A DNA stretch of 64,000 nucleotides from contig JAOAPC010000024.1 in the NCBI GenBank assembly GCA_025462735.1, positions 248,001 to 312,000 on the forward strand, in the 5' to 3' direction. Source of the stretch: Acidobacteriaceae bacterium. GTDB taxonomy: Bacteria; Acidobacteriota; Terriglobia; Terriglobales; Acidobacteriaceae. Shown here piece by piece: positions 45,129-55,767 of this stretch. The notes under the pieces are model-generated. The model did not search any database and was not told the origin of the DNA. It worked only from the letters and a program-made list of their open reading frames with translations. The position numbers were made by a program, and so were the translations under genes. Position 1 is the first letter of the stretch, and each line of letters begins with the position of its first letter.

Positions 45129-46724
45129 CTAAGTGCGATCGCTAAAAGAAGGTTCCAAGGGTTCCTGACTGGGTAATGCCAGGCTGATCTCCGCGCGGTT
45201 TCTGCCCTGCCTCTTGGCTTGATACATGGCGGAATCGGCAACCGCAACCAGGAACTCAGGATCGCTATCAGCCGTGCCGAGTGTGATTCCCAGGCTCACG
45301 GTCAGGGTGACGTTCTCGTTCCCAAGCTCCACACTTTCATCGCAGACTGCCGCGCGGATGCGTTCTGCAAGCTTTTGAGTGAGCGCCAGATCGCAACCCG
45401 GAGCAATGACCAGGAATTCCTCGCCCCCGTAGCGGCCGATCAAGTCGTAGGGTCGTAGCGTTGCCGAAATGCGCTGCACTACCGTCACCAGCGCGGCGTC
45501 GCCGGCGCCGTGACCGTAGCGGTCATTGATTCGCTTGAAGTGATCCACGTCGGCCAGCATTACTCCTAGACTGTGGTTTTCGCGGCGACAGCGGGCCAAT
45601 TCCCGGCGTAGCACGTCGCGAATAGCACGGCGGTTTAAAACGCCGGTAAGCGAATCGTGCTCGGCGTGAAACCGCAAGGATTCCTGCGCCTGCAGAAGTT
45701 CGAATTTCGCCTTCTGAATCGCGGTGAGCATCGCGTTCACCGTGCTGGCGAGATCGCTAAGCTCGTCTTTGCCATGCGCATCCAGCCGCAGTGACAGATC
45801 TCCGCTGACTGTTACCTGCTTGATCTTGCGGTTTAACGACGCCACCCGCGATAGTAGTTTTTCTTCCAGCACAATTAGCAACACGGCGCTGTGGACCAGA
45901 CCCGCGAGCATTAGAAGAAGCAGAAGGTAGCGTGTGACCTTTTGGCCTTCCGAATGCAAATCCGATGGGATGCGCGCAACCAACAGCCGTCTAGGGGCAC
46001 CGGAGAGATCTTTCAGCGGAACGTATGCGAGCATCGTGGAATCGCTCTCTTGCGAGACCGAATTCGTTCCATCGCTCCACAACGTCTGGTGATTGGCTAT
46101 GGGCGCGTTTTCTGCCGGCTCCAGCCAAAGCGGCAGGCCCATCGAGTGTGACAAACTGGCGAGTAGGTTCTCGCTGAGCCCCTTGCCCATCACCAATGTG
46201 CCTCGAGGGGAACCCTCACCGCGGCTGTTCAGCACCGGTTCATAGGCGAGCAGGAAGAGCCGGCCGTTGATTTCCAGCAAGCCGCTAAAGGGCGAATTCC
46301 GCGCACTGGCTGGGTTGGAGGTGTACGCTGCTGCAATTGCGGCCAGGTTGTGCCTCCCGATTGGCCAACTCCCCATCTCTTTGCTAAAAGTGGGCCGGCC
46401 AGAGCGGTCCAGCAGCAAAAAGAGATTGATGTGGATGACGTTGAAAGTGTCCTCAGTCAGCTCGGTGCGAACGTAATCTTTATTGCGTCTGGCCACGAAT
46501 TCATAAGTGCGGTCCCATTGCGCATAGTCTCGCGCTACGGTCGCAAGCTGGGTCTGCTCGTTTTCCAAATGGTTTTGCAGGCGACGGACACTCTCATACG
46601 CGTAATTACTCTCCAGGCGGGAAAATCCATTCATTAAAGCGAAACGCGAGACAAAGTAAACCGCGGCAAGGAAGGCGCCCAAGGCAAGCGCGGAGTACAG
46701 CAGTATTCTCTTGCGGATCGTCAT
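45129..46724 (-). CDS. CHASE4-HAMP-GGDEF diguanylate cyclase
   Basis: The 531-residue product has an N-terminal membrane segment, a periplasmic CHASE4-like sensor (ARDYAQWDRTYEFVARRN), a second membrane segment (YLLLLLMLAGLVHSAVLLIVL), a HAMP linker (VSGDLSLRLDAHGKDELSDLASTVNAM) and a GGDEF domain. The domain is canonical: DVDHFKRINDRYGHGAGD for substrate and metal, GGEEF in the loop, and an I-site RPYD five residues before it. It probably makes c-di-GMP in response to an outside signal and is feedback-inhibited. The ligand is unknown. Confidence 0.92.
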   Translation of the reverse strand: MTIRKRILLYSALALGAFLAAVYFVSRFALMNGFSRLESNYAYESVRRLQNHLENEQTQLATVARDYAQWDRTYEFVARRNKDYVRTELTEDTFNVIHINLFLLLDRSGRPTFSKEMGSWPIGRHNLAAIAAAYTSNPASARNSPFSGLLEINGRLFLLAYEPVLNSRGEGSPRGTLVMGKGLSENLLASLSHSMGLPLWLEPAENAPIANHQTLWSDGTNSVSQESDSTMLAYVPLKDLSGAPRRLLVARIPSDLHSEGQKVTRYLLLLLMLAGLVHSAVLLIVLEEKLLSRVASLNRKIKQVTVSGDLSLRLDAHGKDELSDLASTVNAMLTAIQKAKFELLQAQESLRFHAEHDSLTGVLNRRAIRDVLRRELARCRRENHSLGVMLADVDHFKRINDRYGHGAGDAALVTVVQRISATLRPYDLIGRYGGEEFLVIAPGCDLALTQKLAERIRAAVCDESVELGNENVTLTVSLGITLGTADSDPEFLVAVADSAMYQAKRQGRNRAEISLALPSQEPLEPSFSDRT

Positions 46725-46983
46725 ATGGTGGCGCGGCGAGCGAATTGACGCAGTTCCATGCCCAACAGAGCTCTACAGGGCTGCGCGTCCGATCATCCTA
46801 CGGACTTCTGAACCGTACGCCTCCTATGTTATAGGGGTTATAGGGGCTCGTGCGCCTGCAGTATGTATCGGCACAGCGGCCTAACGATAGCATTTCGGAA
46901 CGTGATTTTAGGCCATGTCTCAGGCCCATTCCCGCACTTTGGTAACTGCGCATGCGGTGACTGAGCGTCTTTAGGCGGACGTT

Positions 46984-47715
46984 TCAGGCCGGGTTTTTCT
47001 TTCCCCTCATTGCGGCGAGAATTGCCTTCGGCAAGCTTTCCAGCAGCTTTCCTGGATTCTTCATGCGGGCGACCTGGGCGGTCCATAAAACCGGATGGAC
47101 TAAGGGAAGCGGCCGAACCGGTTCCCCAAAGGGATGGCTGCGACCAACGCGAACGAAGATCATCGAATTCTGGGCATAATGCCAGGCGACACGAGGGTTG
47201 TTCCAGATTCGCGGACGCAGGAAGTCATAGCACTCGTATCGTAGTTCCTGAAACAAGTCCGCCCAATACGCCGGCCATTGCTCATTCACGTGTCGTCTGC
47301 CGCCTTGCCCAGGTATGGCAGCAGAAAAGACGACCAGATCCGCCGCTTCGCAAAGACTCTGCACAAACACCCGCGCGGCCGAAGCAGGCAGATGTTCGGC
47401 TACTTCGAGCGACAGTGCAATGTCGAAACGCCGACCGAGCGCTAAGGGCGTCGCCAGATCATGTGCGATAAACTTTTCTGCCGGAATCGCGAGTTGTGCC
47501 TTGACCCAGGGCCCATCCACGCCGAGGATGTCGTCCACCCCAAGTTCACCGGCTACGGAAAGCCAGTTTCCCGTTCCGCATCCAATGTCTACCGCACTTG
47601 CCGGTTTGACCACGTCGAGAACGAGGGGCAGGATCTCACGGGCCGACTCCTGCGCGGAGGCCAGCTCGCGATAAAATTTCGGGTTGTAATACCGTCCTTG
47701 ATCGTGCGCACTCAT
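46984..47715 (-). CDS. Class I SAM-dependent methyltransferase
   Basis: The 243-residue product has the SAM motif AVDIGCGTGNWLSVAGELG, an acidic motif DILGVDGPWV, and the middle FDIALSLEVAEHLPA signature common to small-molecule methyltransferases. A Trp and Tyr-rich lid (NEQWPAYWADLFQELRYECYDFLRPR) follows, as in the FkbM/TylF-like types that act on sugars. The substrate is unknown. It stands alone, divergent from guaB, with a 259-base stretch on its 3' side where I see no gene. Confidence 0.83.
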   Translation of the reverse strand: MSAHDQGRYYNPKFYRELASAQESAREILPLVLDVVKPASAVDIGCGTGNWLSVAGELGVDDILGVDGPWVKAQLAIPAEKFIAHDLATPLALGRRFDIALSLEVAEHLPASAARVFVQSLCEAADLVVFSAAIPGQGGRRHVNEQWPAYWADLFQELRYECYDFLRPRIWNNPRVAWHYAQNSMIFVRVGRSHPFGEPVRPLPLVHPVLWTAQVARMKNPGKLLESLPKAILAAMRGKKNPA

Positions 47716-47834
47716 TTGAAACGGCCCGCCGGCCTCGATAACCAGGTCAGCGGCGAATTATAAATGTGCGCGTGGTCGACCACATTTGCCTCCGCGTTCA
47801 CACGTCTCTACAATAATGGTTTACCCCGCAATTT

Positions 47835-49340
47835 ATGATTCATTTTCCAGTTCCCGAAGCCCTTACTTTCGATGACGTGTTGCTGCTTCCCGCGCACTCG
47901 GACGTCGTCCCAGCAGAAGCCAACACGCAAACCCAGCTCACGCGCAATATTCGCCTGAACATTCCGATCATCAGCGCCGCCATGGACACGGTGACGGAAT
48001 CTCACATGGCGATTGCGCTAGCGCAGCAGGGTGGGCTGGGCATTATCCATCGCAATCTGACGATCGAGCAGCAGGCGGAGGAAGTCGATAAGGTCAAGCG
48101 TTCGGAAAGCGGAATGATCGTTGATCCAGTCACCATGTCTCCCGACGACAAGGTTTCCGACGCGCTGGAAGTCATGCGCAAATACAAGATTTCCGGAGTT
48201 CCGATCACCAAGAACAAAAAGCTTGTCGGGATCCTTACCAATCGCGATCTCCGCTTTGAGACCCGCTTCGATATTCCGATCAGCCGCGTGATGACCAAAG
48301 AGAACCTGATCACCGTTCCCGTCGGAACGACGCTCGAGAGCGCGGAGAAAATCCTGCACAAGCATCGCGTGGAGAAGCTGCTCGTTGTCGACGATGCCTA
48401 CAACCTTAAAGGCTTGATCACGGTTAAGGACATTCAAAAGAAGCTGAAATACCCAGGCGCGGCGAAGGATGCCCAAGGCCGCCTGCGCGTCGCCGCGGCG
48501 ATTGGCGCAACTGGAGACTATCTAGAACGCGCACAAGAACTGGTAAAGGAAAACGTCGATCTGTTGGCAATAGACAGCGCTCACGGGCACTCCTCGCGGG
48601 TTTTGGAAGCAGTGAAAAAAGTGAAGGCACAATTTCCTGAGGTTGATCTGATCGCAGGCAATGTCGCCACATTTGACGGGGCCTGTGAGCTAGCTCGCGC
48701 CGGGGCCGACGGCATCAAGGTGGGCATCGGTCCCGGATCAATCTGCACCACGCGCGTCGTAACCGGCGCTGGCGTTCCGCAGATTACTGCCATCGCAGAA
48801 GCTTACCGGGCGACGAAAGATGCCGGAGTGCCGGTCATTGCTGATGGAGGCATCAAGTATTCCGGTGACATCACTAAGGCGATTGCCGCTGGCGCTGGCG
48901 CAGTCATGATCGGTTCCATGTTTGCCGGCACGGACGAGAGTCCAGGTGAGCTCATCCTGTATCAAGGGCGCACTTTCAAGTCATACCGCGGCATGGGGTC
49001 GCTCGGCGCAATGGCAGCAGGATCCAGCGAGAGATACTTTCAGGCCGCGGCCGGGGAAGCCTCAGCCGCAATACCGAATATGGGCGGGGACCCCAATCGC
49101 CTTGCCAAGCTGGTTCCGGAAGGAATTGAAGGGCGCGTTCCCTATCGCGGCTCAGTGTCGATGATTCTTTACCAGATGGTCGGAGGGTTGAAATCCGGTA
49201 TGGGCTATTGTGGATGCGCGACCCTCGACGAACTACATCACAAGACCCGATTCGTGCGCATCAGCGGCGCCGGCCTGCGTGAAAGCCACGTCCACGATGT
49301 GATGATTACCCGCGAAGCCCCGAACTACGCAGCGGAATGA
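47835..49340 (+). CDS. guaB: Inosine 5'-monophosphate dehydrogenase
   Basis: The 501-residue product converts IMP to XMP, the committed step of GMP synthesis. It starts with [16 protein letters not shown] and contains the catalytic Cys in [17 protein letters not shown], with the flap region [16 protein letters not shown] pair (about residues 95-205) lies inside the barrel, with [19 protein letters not shown] at its start. It is a soluble tetramer. Length is normal and the ATG at 47835 fits homologues. Confidence 0.97.
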   Translation: MIHFPVPEALTFDDVLLLPAHSDVVPAEANTQTQLTRNIRLNIPIISAAMDTVTESHMAIALAQQGGLGIIHRNLTIEQQAEEVDKVKRSESGMIVDPVTMSPDDKVSDALEVMRKYKISGVPITKNKKLVGILTNRDLRFETRFDIPISRVMTKENLITVPVGTTLESAEKILHKHRVEKLLVVDDAYNLKGLITVKDIQKKLKYPGAAKDAQGRLRVAAAIGATGDYLERAQELVKENVDLLAIDSAHGHSSRVLEAVKKVKAQFPEVDLIAGNVATFDGACELARAGADGIKVGIGPGSICTTRVVTGAGVPQITAIAEAYRATKDAGVPVIADGGIKYSGDITKAIAAGAGAVMIGSMFAGTDESPGELILYQGRTFKSYRGMGSLGAMAAGSSERYFQAAAGEASAAIPNMGGDPNRLAKLVPEGIEGRVPYRGSVSMILYQMVGGLKSGMGYCGCATLDELHHKTRFVRISGAGLRESHVHDVMITREAPNYAAE

Positions 49341-49443
49341 AAAAGAGCTACTTCAGATTTATCGCTAGCACGCAAGAAGTTCGCCGGAATTGTACGTTCA
49401 TCGAAATACCGGAGAGTCGAGCGCGCGCAGGGTGTTTTATACG

Positions 49444-50595
49444 ATGAAGCTGCTCCGTCCAATTGCGATTGCGGTTGTTCTCGTTGGCGTTTTTTTTTAC
49501 TTCACCACTTATCGCTCGGGTACATTCCGCACCATAAACTCGCCGGCGGCGCGGATTGAAGTTACTCAGGCCGCCAGTAACGAAGCGCTCGATGCCGACG
49601 AGCAGAACAATATTTCGGTTTACCACAAGAACATCGGATCCGTGGTGAACGTCACGTCTAAAGCAGTGGCTTTTGATTTTTTTTACGGGCTGGTGCCTCA
49701 GGAAGGACAAGGCTCAGGCTTCATTATTGATCGCGCCGGTCACGTTTTGACGAATTATCACGTAATCGCGGACGCAGTTTCTAGCCGCGGCCAAGTTGAA
49801 GTAACCCTGCACAATCGCAAAAAGTATCGCGCAACGGTTGTGGGTATGGACCGGTTGCATGACTTGGCTATAGTCCAGATCAAGGCACCGGAATTGGCTC
49901 CGATGGTACTTGGCGATTCAAAGAACCTGCAGGTGGGACAGAAGGTTTACGCCATTGGCAATCCATTTGGGCTGGCCGGAACGCTGACCAGCGGAATTGT
50001 GAGCTCGATCCGGTCAGTGCAGGAGCCGGACGGAGTCAACATTGACGAAGCCATTCAGACCGATGCTGCCATAAATCCAGGAAACTCCGGTGGGCCGCTG
50101 CTGAATTCACACGGCGAGGTGATCGGGATCAACACCATGATTGCTTCGAATCCGGGGGTTGGCCAGAGCGCTGGCATAGGATTCGCAATTCCGATCAACA
50201 CCGCCAAAGCCGTATTGAACGATCTGCTCACGTTGGGACGAGTACGCCGGCCGGTATTGGGGGTGGTCACAATCCCAATCAGCCCCGATATTGCCAATGA
50301 GCTCGGGCTGGCGGCGGATTACGGCCTTCTGGTCGTGCGTGTTGTGCCCGGCAGCTCGGCTGAACGTGCCGGTTTGCGCGGCGGCACGGAGCGCGCAAAT
50401 CTGGGGAACACACCCATAATGGTTGGCGGTGATCTGATCGTTGCAATCGACGGTCAGGAGGTCCAGGACCAGCAGCAGCTCGCGCAGGTCATGAACAATC
50501 ATCGAGCCGGCGATACGGTTCGCGTGACCATCTATCGTGGCAAGCGCAAGCTGGACTTGAATGTGACGCTTGGAGAAGCAAGGGAGCAAGTGTAG
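49444..50595 (+). CDS. HtrA/DegP-type serine protease with PDZ domain
   Basis: The 383-residue product has an N-terminal membrane anchor (about 6-22), a trypsin-like domain with the triad His106 (NYHVIADA), Asp140 (HDLAIV) and Ser215 (GNSGGPLL), and one C-terminal PDZ domain (about 285-380). This is the layout of single-PDZ DegS/HtrA proteins, which cleave misfolded or signal proteins in the periplasm. The GNPFGLAGT loop is intact. The ATG at 49444 is chosen since the residues upstream lack family features. Confidence 0.94.
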   Translation: MKLLRPIAIAVVLVGVFFYFTTYRSGTFRTINSPAARIEVTQAASNEALDADEQNNISVYHKNIGSVVNVTSKAVAFDFFYGLVPQEGQGSGFIIDRAGHVLTNYHVIADAVSSRGQVEVTLHNRKKYRATVVGMDRLHDLAIVQIKAPELAPMVLGDSKNLQVGQKVYAIGNPFGLAGTLTSGIVSSIRSVQEPDGVNIDEAIQTDAAINPGNSGGPLLNSHGEVIGINTMIASNPGVGQSAGIGFAIPINTAKAVLNDLLTLGRVRRPVLGVVTIPISPDIANELGLAADYGLLVVRVVPGSSAERAGLRGGTERANLGNTPIMVGGDLIVAIDGQEVQDQQQLAQVMNNHRAGDTVRVTIYRGKRKLDLNVTLGEAREQV

Positions 50596-50736
50596 GCATA
50601 ATGCTACGAGCGCATGCTAAACGGTATTAACTCGAGTGCGCTGATTGAATTTGACTCTTGCGCGCGCACTACGCTAGCCTCAACGGTTCCGAATATTTTC
50701 GCTGGCACCTGGAGTTAGCGCTCCGACAAACGACCT

Positions 50737-51558
50737 ATGCTAAGAGCAGTTTCCACCTATATTTTCGTGAAAGAGCGGCTGCATCCCGGCTTACTGGATA
50801 AGCTGGTCAGCGGCGGAGCACAGGCCATCGAAATTTTCGGCGCTCGTCAGCACCTCGACTACGCTAACCGCAAGCAGCATGTGCGTGAAATCGCGGAGTG
50901 GTTTCGCACCAGCGGAATACCGCTGCATTCGGTGCACGCCCCTTTGTATGCTGACTACGAGTGGGGACGCGCCGGCTCTCCGCCAATCAACATCGCTTCC
51001 ACCGACCGGGCCGCGCGTATTGAAGCGATGGATGAGATAAAGCGCGCGATCGAAGTAGCTGAGAATATTCCTTTCAGATTTCTGATCCAGCATATTGGAC
51101 TTCCCAACGAGTCGTTCAACGACCGCAAATTTGAATCGGCCATGACTTCGGTAGAGCACTTGCGCGCCTTCGCCAAGCCGCTGGGCGTGCGAATTCTGTT
51201 GGAGAACATTCCGAATGAGCTTTCGATGCCCGACCGCCTAGTGGAGTTCATCCGCACCAGCCATTTGGACGATGTCGGCGTCTGCTTTGACACCGGACAT
51301 GCCCACATGATGGGCGACGTCGCGTCGGCATTTGAAATCTTGAAGAATCAAATCCACTCCACGCATGTCCACGACAATGACAAAGAGCGTGATTCGCACC
51401 TTTGGCCCGGCGCAGGAACCATCGACTGGAAGTCCACATTAGAACTGCTGAGCACAGCACCGCATAAACCGCCTCTTCTGTTAGAAATTGAGGAGAACGA
51501 GAAGATCAATCCGGTCGAAAAAATGGGCGAAATTTTCGGCAGCCTGGTTCCCGCGTAA
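50737..51558 (+). CDS. Sugar phosphate isomerase/epimerase (TIM barrel)
   Basis: The 273-residue product belongs to the xylose-isomerase-like TIM-barrel family. The metal-binding residues of the family lie in LLENIPNELS (Glu), VCFDTGHAHM (Asp/His), STHVHDND (His) and LLLEIEE (Glu). Members include hydroxypyruvate isomerase, tagatose epimerases and endonuclease-IV-like folds. The substrate is not identifiable. It is the only sugar-type gene in this stretch and may be transcribed alone. Confidence 0.88.
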   Translation: MLRAVSTYIFVKERLHPGLLDKLVSGGAQAIEIFGARQHLDYANRKQHVREIAEWFRTSGIPLHSVHAPLYADYEWGRAGSPPINIASTDRAARIEAMDEIKRAIEVAENIPFRFLIQHIGLPNESFNDRKFESAMTSVEHLRAFAKPLGVRILLENIPNELSMPDRLVEFIRTSHLDDVGVCFDTGHAHMMGDVASAFEILKNQIHSTHVHDNDKERDSHLWPGAGTIDWKSTLELLSTAPHKPPLLLEIEENEKINPVEKMGEIFGSLVPA

Positions 51559-51646
51559 AGCGACTCTCCGCCGAGCATCCCGAGATCCAGAGAGTTTTTA
51601 CTGTTTATCAGCTTCCTCCGCGTTTTCGCGCTGAATGGTTTTAAGC

Positions 51647-52972
51647 ATGACTTCACCCGTAACCACAATTTCTGAAATCGGCAAGCACGAAGGCCAGACG
51701 GTCACTATTCGCGGCTGGCTATATAACTTGCGCGAGAGCGGGAAACTTCTGTTTCCGATTTTCCGCGACGGCAGTGGAACCATTCAGGGCGTAGTCCCGA
51801 AGAATGCCGTCCCACCTGAAGTTTTCGACGCCGTGAAGGGGCTTACCCAGGAATCGAGCGTTATTGTCGAAGGCAAGGTCCGCGCGGACAAACGCGCTCC
51901 CGGCGGATACGAGCTGGACGTTTCGAATGTGCAAGTGCTGCAACGTGTATCAGAGGACGATCCATTTCCGATTTCGTTGAAAGAGCACGGCGTCGATTTC
52001 CTGATGGACAACCGCCATTTGTGGATACGAACGCCCCGGCAGGCAGCGATCTTGCGGACTCGCGCCGAGATCATCAAAGCGGCTCGCGATTTCTTCGACG
52101 ATCGCGGCTTCGTGCTGACCGATGCGCCGATTCTTACTCCGGCAGCATGCGAAGGCACGAGCACATTGTTCCCAGTCGATTATTTCGATGAGCAGGCGTA
52201 TCTCACCCAGTCCGGTCAGCTCTATATCGAAGCCACGGCGATGGCGCTGGGCAAGGTGTACTCCTTCGGTCCGACATTTCGCGCGGAAAAATCGAAGACA
52301 CGCCGCCACTTGACCGAATTCTGGATGGTCGAGCCGGAAGTCGCCTACGCCACACTGGACGACTTGATGGACCTCGCCGAAAACTTGATCAGCTTCTTAG
52401 TGAATCGGTGCCTGGAAAAACGCCGCGCTGATTTGCAGACCATGGGCCGAGATGTTTCGAAGCTGGAAAAAATCGAGGCGCCTTTTCCGCGAATCACCTA
52501 TGACGAAGCGGTAAAGATGCTGCAGGAAGGGCACGCGAAGGGCGCATTGGAAACTAAGTTTGAATGGGGCGGCGACCTGGGCTCTCCGGATGAAACCTAC
52601 CTTTCTGCGCAGTTCGAAAAGCCAGTGATGATTCATCGCTATCCCGCGCAGGTGAAGGCGTTCTACATGGAGCCGGACCCGCAACGGGCTGAGTTGGCGT
52701 TGTGTGTAGACGTGCTCGCGCCCGAGGGCTACGGTGAAATCATCGGCGGGTCACAGCGCATAGGGTCATACGATCTACTGCTTAAGCGTATTCGTGAGCA
52801 CGGGCTTCCCGAAGAATCGTTCAAGTGGTATTTGGACTTGCGGAAATATGGCGGAGTCCCACACGGCGGCTTCGGCATGGGGATCGAGCGGGCCGTCGCG
52901 TGGATTTGCGGGCTTGAGCACGTAAGAGAGACAATCCCGTTTGCAAGAACGCTGCACCGGCTGTATCCGTAA
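51647..52972 (+). CDS. asnS: Asparaginyl-tRNA synthetase
   Basis: The 441-residue product is a class IIb aminoacyl-tRNA synthetase. It has an OB-fold anticodon domain ([26 protein letters not shown]), then class II motifs 2 ([25 protein letters not shown]) and 3 ([28 protein letters not shown]). The motif-2 pattern and [11 protein letters not shown] favour AsnS over AspS. An ATG at 51635 is an alternative start four codons upstream. A direct AsnRS makes the tRNA-dependent Asn route unnecessary in this organism. Confidence 0.93.
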   Translation: MTSPVTTISEIGKHEGQTVTIRGWLYNLRESGKLLFPIFRDGSGTIQGVVPKNAVPPEVFDAVKGLTQESSVIVEGKVRADKRAPGGYELDVSNVQVLQRVSEDDPFPISLKEHGVDFLMDNRHLWIRTPRQAAILRTRAEIIKAARDFFDDRGFVLTDAPILTPAACEGTSTLFPVDYFDEQAYLTQSGQLYIEATAMALGKVYSFGPTFRAEKSKTRRHLTEFWMVEPEVAYATLDDLMDLAENLISFLVNRCLEKRRADLQTMGRDVSKLEKIEAPFPRITYDEAVKMLQEGHAKGALETKFEWGGDLGSPDETYLSAQFEKPVMIHRYPAQVKAFYMEPDPQRAELALCVDVLAPEGYGEIIGGSQRIGSYDLLLKRIREHGLPEESFKWYLDLRKYGGVPHGGFGMGIERAVAWICGLEHVRETIPFARTLHRLYP

Positions 52973-53002
52973 GATATTGATCAGTGATTCACGCCTGAAT
53001 CC

Positions 53003-53947
53003 ATGACACCGCATATCTCGACCGACACTAGCATCGCTCCTCGAAAGATCCGCGTAATTGGCGTGCCTCTCGATCTTGGCCAGTCGCGGCGCGGTGTCGA
53101 TATGGGGCCTTCCGCCGTTCGCGTCGCCGGACTGCAGGCACGGCTTGAGCAGCTGGGACATGTGGTCGAGGACGCGGGAAATGTTGCAGTTGCGATACCT
53201 GAGCAGAAGAAGGAAGGCGATCCGCACGCGAAATATCTAAAAGAAATCACCGCAACCTGCACCAAGCAGGCTGAGCTGGTGCTGAAGACTCTGGAAGCTG
53301 AAAAAGTCCCACTCGTTCTCGGCGGAGACCATTCCGTGGGCGCTGGCACGGTCTCTGGTGTGGCGGAATTTTATCGGCGGCAAAACCAAAAGATTGGTCT
53401 CATCTGGATCGATGCTCACACCGACATCAACACGCCTAACAGTTCGCCCAGCGGAAACGTTCACGGCATGCCATTGGCCGCAATCATGGGGCTGGGGCCA
53501 GCGGAACTGGGGAATATCTTCAACTTTTCTCCGAAAGTTTCGCCGGAAAACTGCGTGCTCGTGGGAGTCCGTGACATCGACTCGATCGAAAAGGAAAACG
53601 TGCGCAAGGCGGGAATTGATGTTTTTACCATGCGCGATATCGACGAGCGCGGCATGCGCACAGTGATGGAAGAAGCGCTGCGCATTGCTGCACGCGGCAC
53701 CGCGGGATATCACGTTTCACTCGATATGGACTGGGTTGACCCTGAAGACGCGCCCGGGGTCGGCACTCCCGTTCGTGGCGGCGCAACCTACCGCGAGGCC
53801 CATCTGGCCATGGAAATCATTGCCGATCACGGCCGCATGTTGAGCTTCGAAATCGTTGAAGTAAACCCAGTTATAGATGAGCACAATCGAACCGCTGATC
53901 TCGCGGTTGAGTTGTCGCTCTCGGCATTCGGAAAAAAAATCCTGTAA
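53003..53947 (+). CDS. rocF: Arginase
   Basis: The 314-residue product is a manganese ureohydrolase with the three metal motifs GGDHSVGAGT, IDAHTDINTP and SLDMDWVDPEDAPGVGTPV. The early IGVPLDLGQSRRGVDMGPSAVR and the length of about 310 are typical of arginase rather than agmatinase. It hydrolyses arginine to ornithine and urea. No urease, ornithine or proline genes are near. It sits between asnS and trpE on the same strand; a shared transcript is possible only with asnS (30-base gap). Confidence 0.94.
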   Translation: MTPHISTDTSIAPRKIRVIGVPLDLGQSRRGVDMGPSAVRVAGLQARLEQLGHVVEDAGNVAVAIPEQKKEGDPHAKYLKEITATCTKQAELVLKTLEAEKVPLVLGGDHSVGAGTVSGVAEFYRRQNQKIGLIWIDAHTDINTPNSSPSGNVHGMPLAAIMGLGPAELGNIFNFSPKVSPENCVLVGVRDIDSIEKENVRKAGIDVFTMRDIDERGMRTVMEEALRIAARGTAGYHVSLDMDWVDPEDAPGVGTPVRGGATYREAHLAMEIIADHGRMLSFEIVEVNPVIDEHNRTADLAVELSLSAFGKKIL

Positions 53948-53950
53948 AGA

Positions 53951-54043
53951 ATTGAACCATTGAATCATCGGGGGACTGAATCATTGCCGCACTGTCGCCG
54001 ATTTCTAATTGACTCAATGATCGGATGATTCAATGATTCAATC
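53951..54043. repeat. Imperfect inverted repeat before trpE
   Basis: The left arm ATTGAACCATTGAATCAT (from 53951) matches the inverted form of the right arm ending at 54043 (CGGATGATTCAATGATTCAATCG). An inner pair, around 53975-53990 and 54011-54024, allows a longer nested stem. It lies between rocF and trpE, 35 bases before the trpE start. It may be a dispersed repeat or part of a leader. Confidence 0.75.
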
Positions 54044-54077
54044 GTCCCTATAATATTGATTCCGTCTTTTGTTACTC

Positions 54078-55571
54078 ATGCTTCGTCCCGACTACAAAGA
54101 ATTCTCCCGGCTTGCACGGGAATCAACGCTGGTGCCGGTAGTCAAGTCGGTCATGGCCGATTTGCTCACGCCGGTTTCTGCGTTCCTGGCAATTTCTCGT
54201 GGGGAGAAATATGCATTCCTGCTGGAGTCAGTGGAACGCGGCGAGCAGATTGGGCGCTACACATTTCTAGGCGCGCGCCCATACATGCAATTGCGGGCGA
54301 GTGGCCGTGAGATCAGAATTGAGCGCGGCAAGAAACGGGAGCGACTGGAAGGTAACGTCTTTCATGTTGCCAAAAAACTTCTGCAAGAACACCGGCCTGC
54401 TTCCGTGCCCGGCTTGCCCCCATTTACCGCTGGAGCTGTGGGATTCTGCTCCTATGACATCGTTCGCCAGCTGGAAAAAATCGGCGATGACACTAGGGAC
54501 GACCTGCACCTTCCTGACTGCGTGCTGATGTTTTTTGATCGGCTGCTGGCGTTCGACCACCTGCGCCATCAGATCCACATCATTGCCGCCGCTGACGTTT
54601 CCAGCGAGAGTCCACGTGAGGCTTATGACCGCGCGGTCGCGGATATTACCGTGCTCGAAAAGAAATTGGCTGGTGGTTTACGGTCCGCCGGATGGCAGAA
54701 CGTTCCCGGGAATTCTCGCGGCAAGCTCAAAGTCAATTCAGTAACTCCGCAGAAAGGTTTTGAACAGTCTGTTAAGACTGCGAAGGAATATATCGCCGCT
54801 GGGGATATCTTCCAGGTCGTGCTCTCGCAGCGTCTCGACTTCACGCCAGAAGTCGCGCCGTTCGACATCTATCGTTCATTGCGGGCGGTGAATCCGTCTC
54901 CCTACATGTACTTTCTGAAGATGGATGACACCCACGTGCTGGGATCATCCCCCGAGATGTTGGTTCGCGTGACCGGCCGGAAGCTCGAATATCGCCCGAT
55001 AGCGGGCACTCATCCGCGTGGCAAGGACGAAGCCGAGGACCAGCGGCTCCAAGAGAAGATGCTCAGCGACGAGAAAGAACGCGCAGAGCACGTCATGTTG
55101 GTGGACCTGGGTCGCAACGATCTAGGACGCGTAAGCGAATATGGCTCAGTCAAAGTTAAAGACCTCATGTATGTGGAGCGTTATTCGCACGTGATGCACA
55201 TCGTCTCCGCGCTCGAGGGAAAACTGCGGCCTGAGCTGCACGCCCTCGATGCTTTCGCCGCGTGTTTCCCCGCGGGCACTCTCAGCGGAGCGCCCAAGGT
55301 CCGCGCCATGCAGATTATCGAAGAACTCGAGCCGACGCGGCGTGGCATTTATGGCGGCTCCGTGCTCTACGCCGATTTCGCAGGTAATCTCGACTCCTGC
55401 ATTGCGATTCGCACCATGCTGATGAAAGGCAAAAAGGCATATCTGCAGGCCGGCGCGGGAATTGTCGCCGATTCCGATCCCGCCGCCGAATATCAGGAGT
55501 CCATGAACAAAGCACAGGCGGTGCTGAGAGCAGTGGAGACGGCCAGAACGGCAGAGCAATCGCCGCGATAG
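54078..55571 (+). CDS. trpE: Anthranilate synthase component I
   Basis: The 497-residue product makes anthranilate from chorismate with a glutaminase partner. The chorismate-site blocks IAGTHPRGKDEAEDQ and FPAGTLSGAPKVRAMQIIEELE are intact. The tryptophan-binding LLES (48-51) with GRYTF after it is of the feedback-inhibited TrpE type, not PabB. The ATG at 54078 (MLRPDYKEF) is chosen over a TTG three codons upstream. No trpG follows: the next gene is a tRNA, so the glutaminase must be encoded elsewhere. Confidence 0.95.
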   Translation: MLRPDYKEFSRLARESTLVPVVKSVMADLLTPVSAFLAISRGEKYAFLLESVERGEQIGRYTFLGARPYMQLRASGREIRIERGKKRERLEGNVFHVAKKLLQEHRPASVPGLPPFTAGAVGFCSYDIVRQLEKIGDDTRDDLHLPDCVLMFFDRLLAFDHLRHQIHIIAAADVSSESPREAYDRAVADITVLEKKLAGGLRSAGWQNVPGNSRGKLKVNSVTPQKGFEQSVKTAKEYIAAGDIFQVVLSQRLDFTPEVAPFDIYRSLRAVNPSPYMYFLKMDDTHVLGSSPEMLVRVTGRKLEYRPIAGTHPRGKDEAEDQRLQEKMLSDEKERAEHVMLVDLGRNDLGRVSEYGSVKVKDLMYVERYSHVMHIVSALEGKLRPELHALDAFAACFPAGTLSGAPKVRAMQIIEELEPTRRGIYGGSVLYADFAGNLDSCIAIRTMLMKGKKAYLQAGAGIVADSDPAAEYQESMNKAQAVLRAVETARTAEQSPR

Positions 55572-55767
55572 TCAGATTAAAAATTGCCCAGTCTGCTTCG
55601 CAGCGTATTGACAGTCGATCCAGTAACTCGAATGACTTCCGCGAACATGGTACCCGACGGGGTTTCGTGGAGAGCGACCACGTCCTATATGATAAAACGC
55701 AGCTCTTAGCATTTAGCCTTTAGGAAAACCAGGTGAGCTAACAGCTAAAGAACTATTTCTTGTGTGC

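Noticed and set aside
46725-46983. Possible gene or RNA in the spacer between the cyclase and methyltransferase genes
   Set aside because: No plausible frame or structure; only a 9-base doublet (TTATAGGGG twice, near 46829) is visible.
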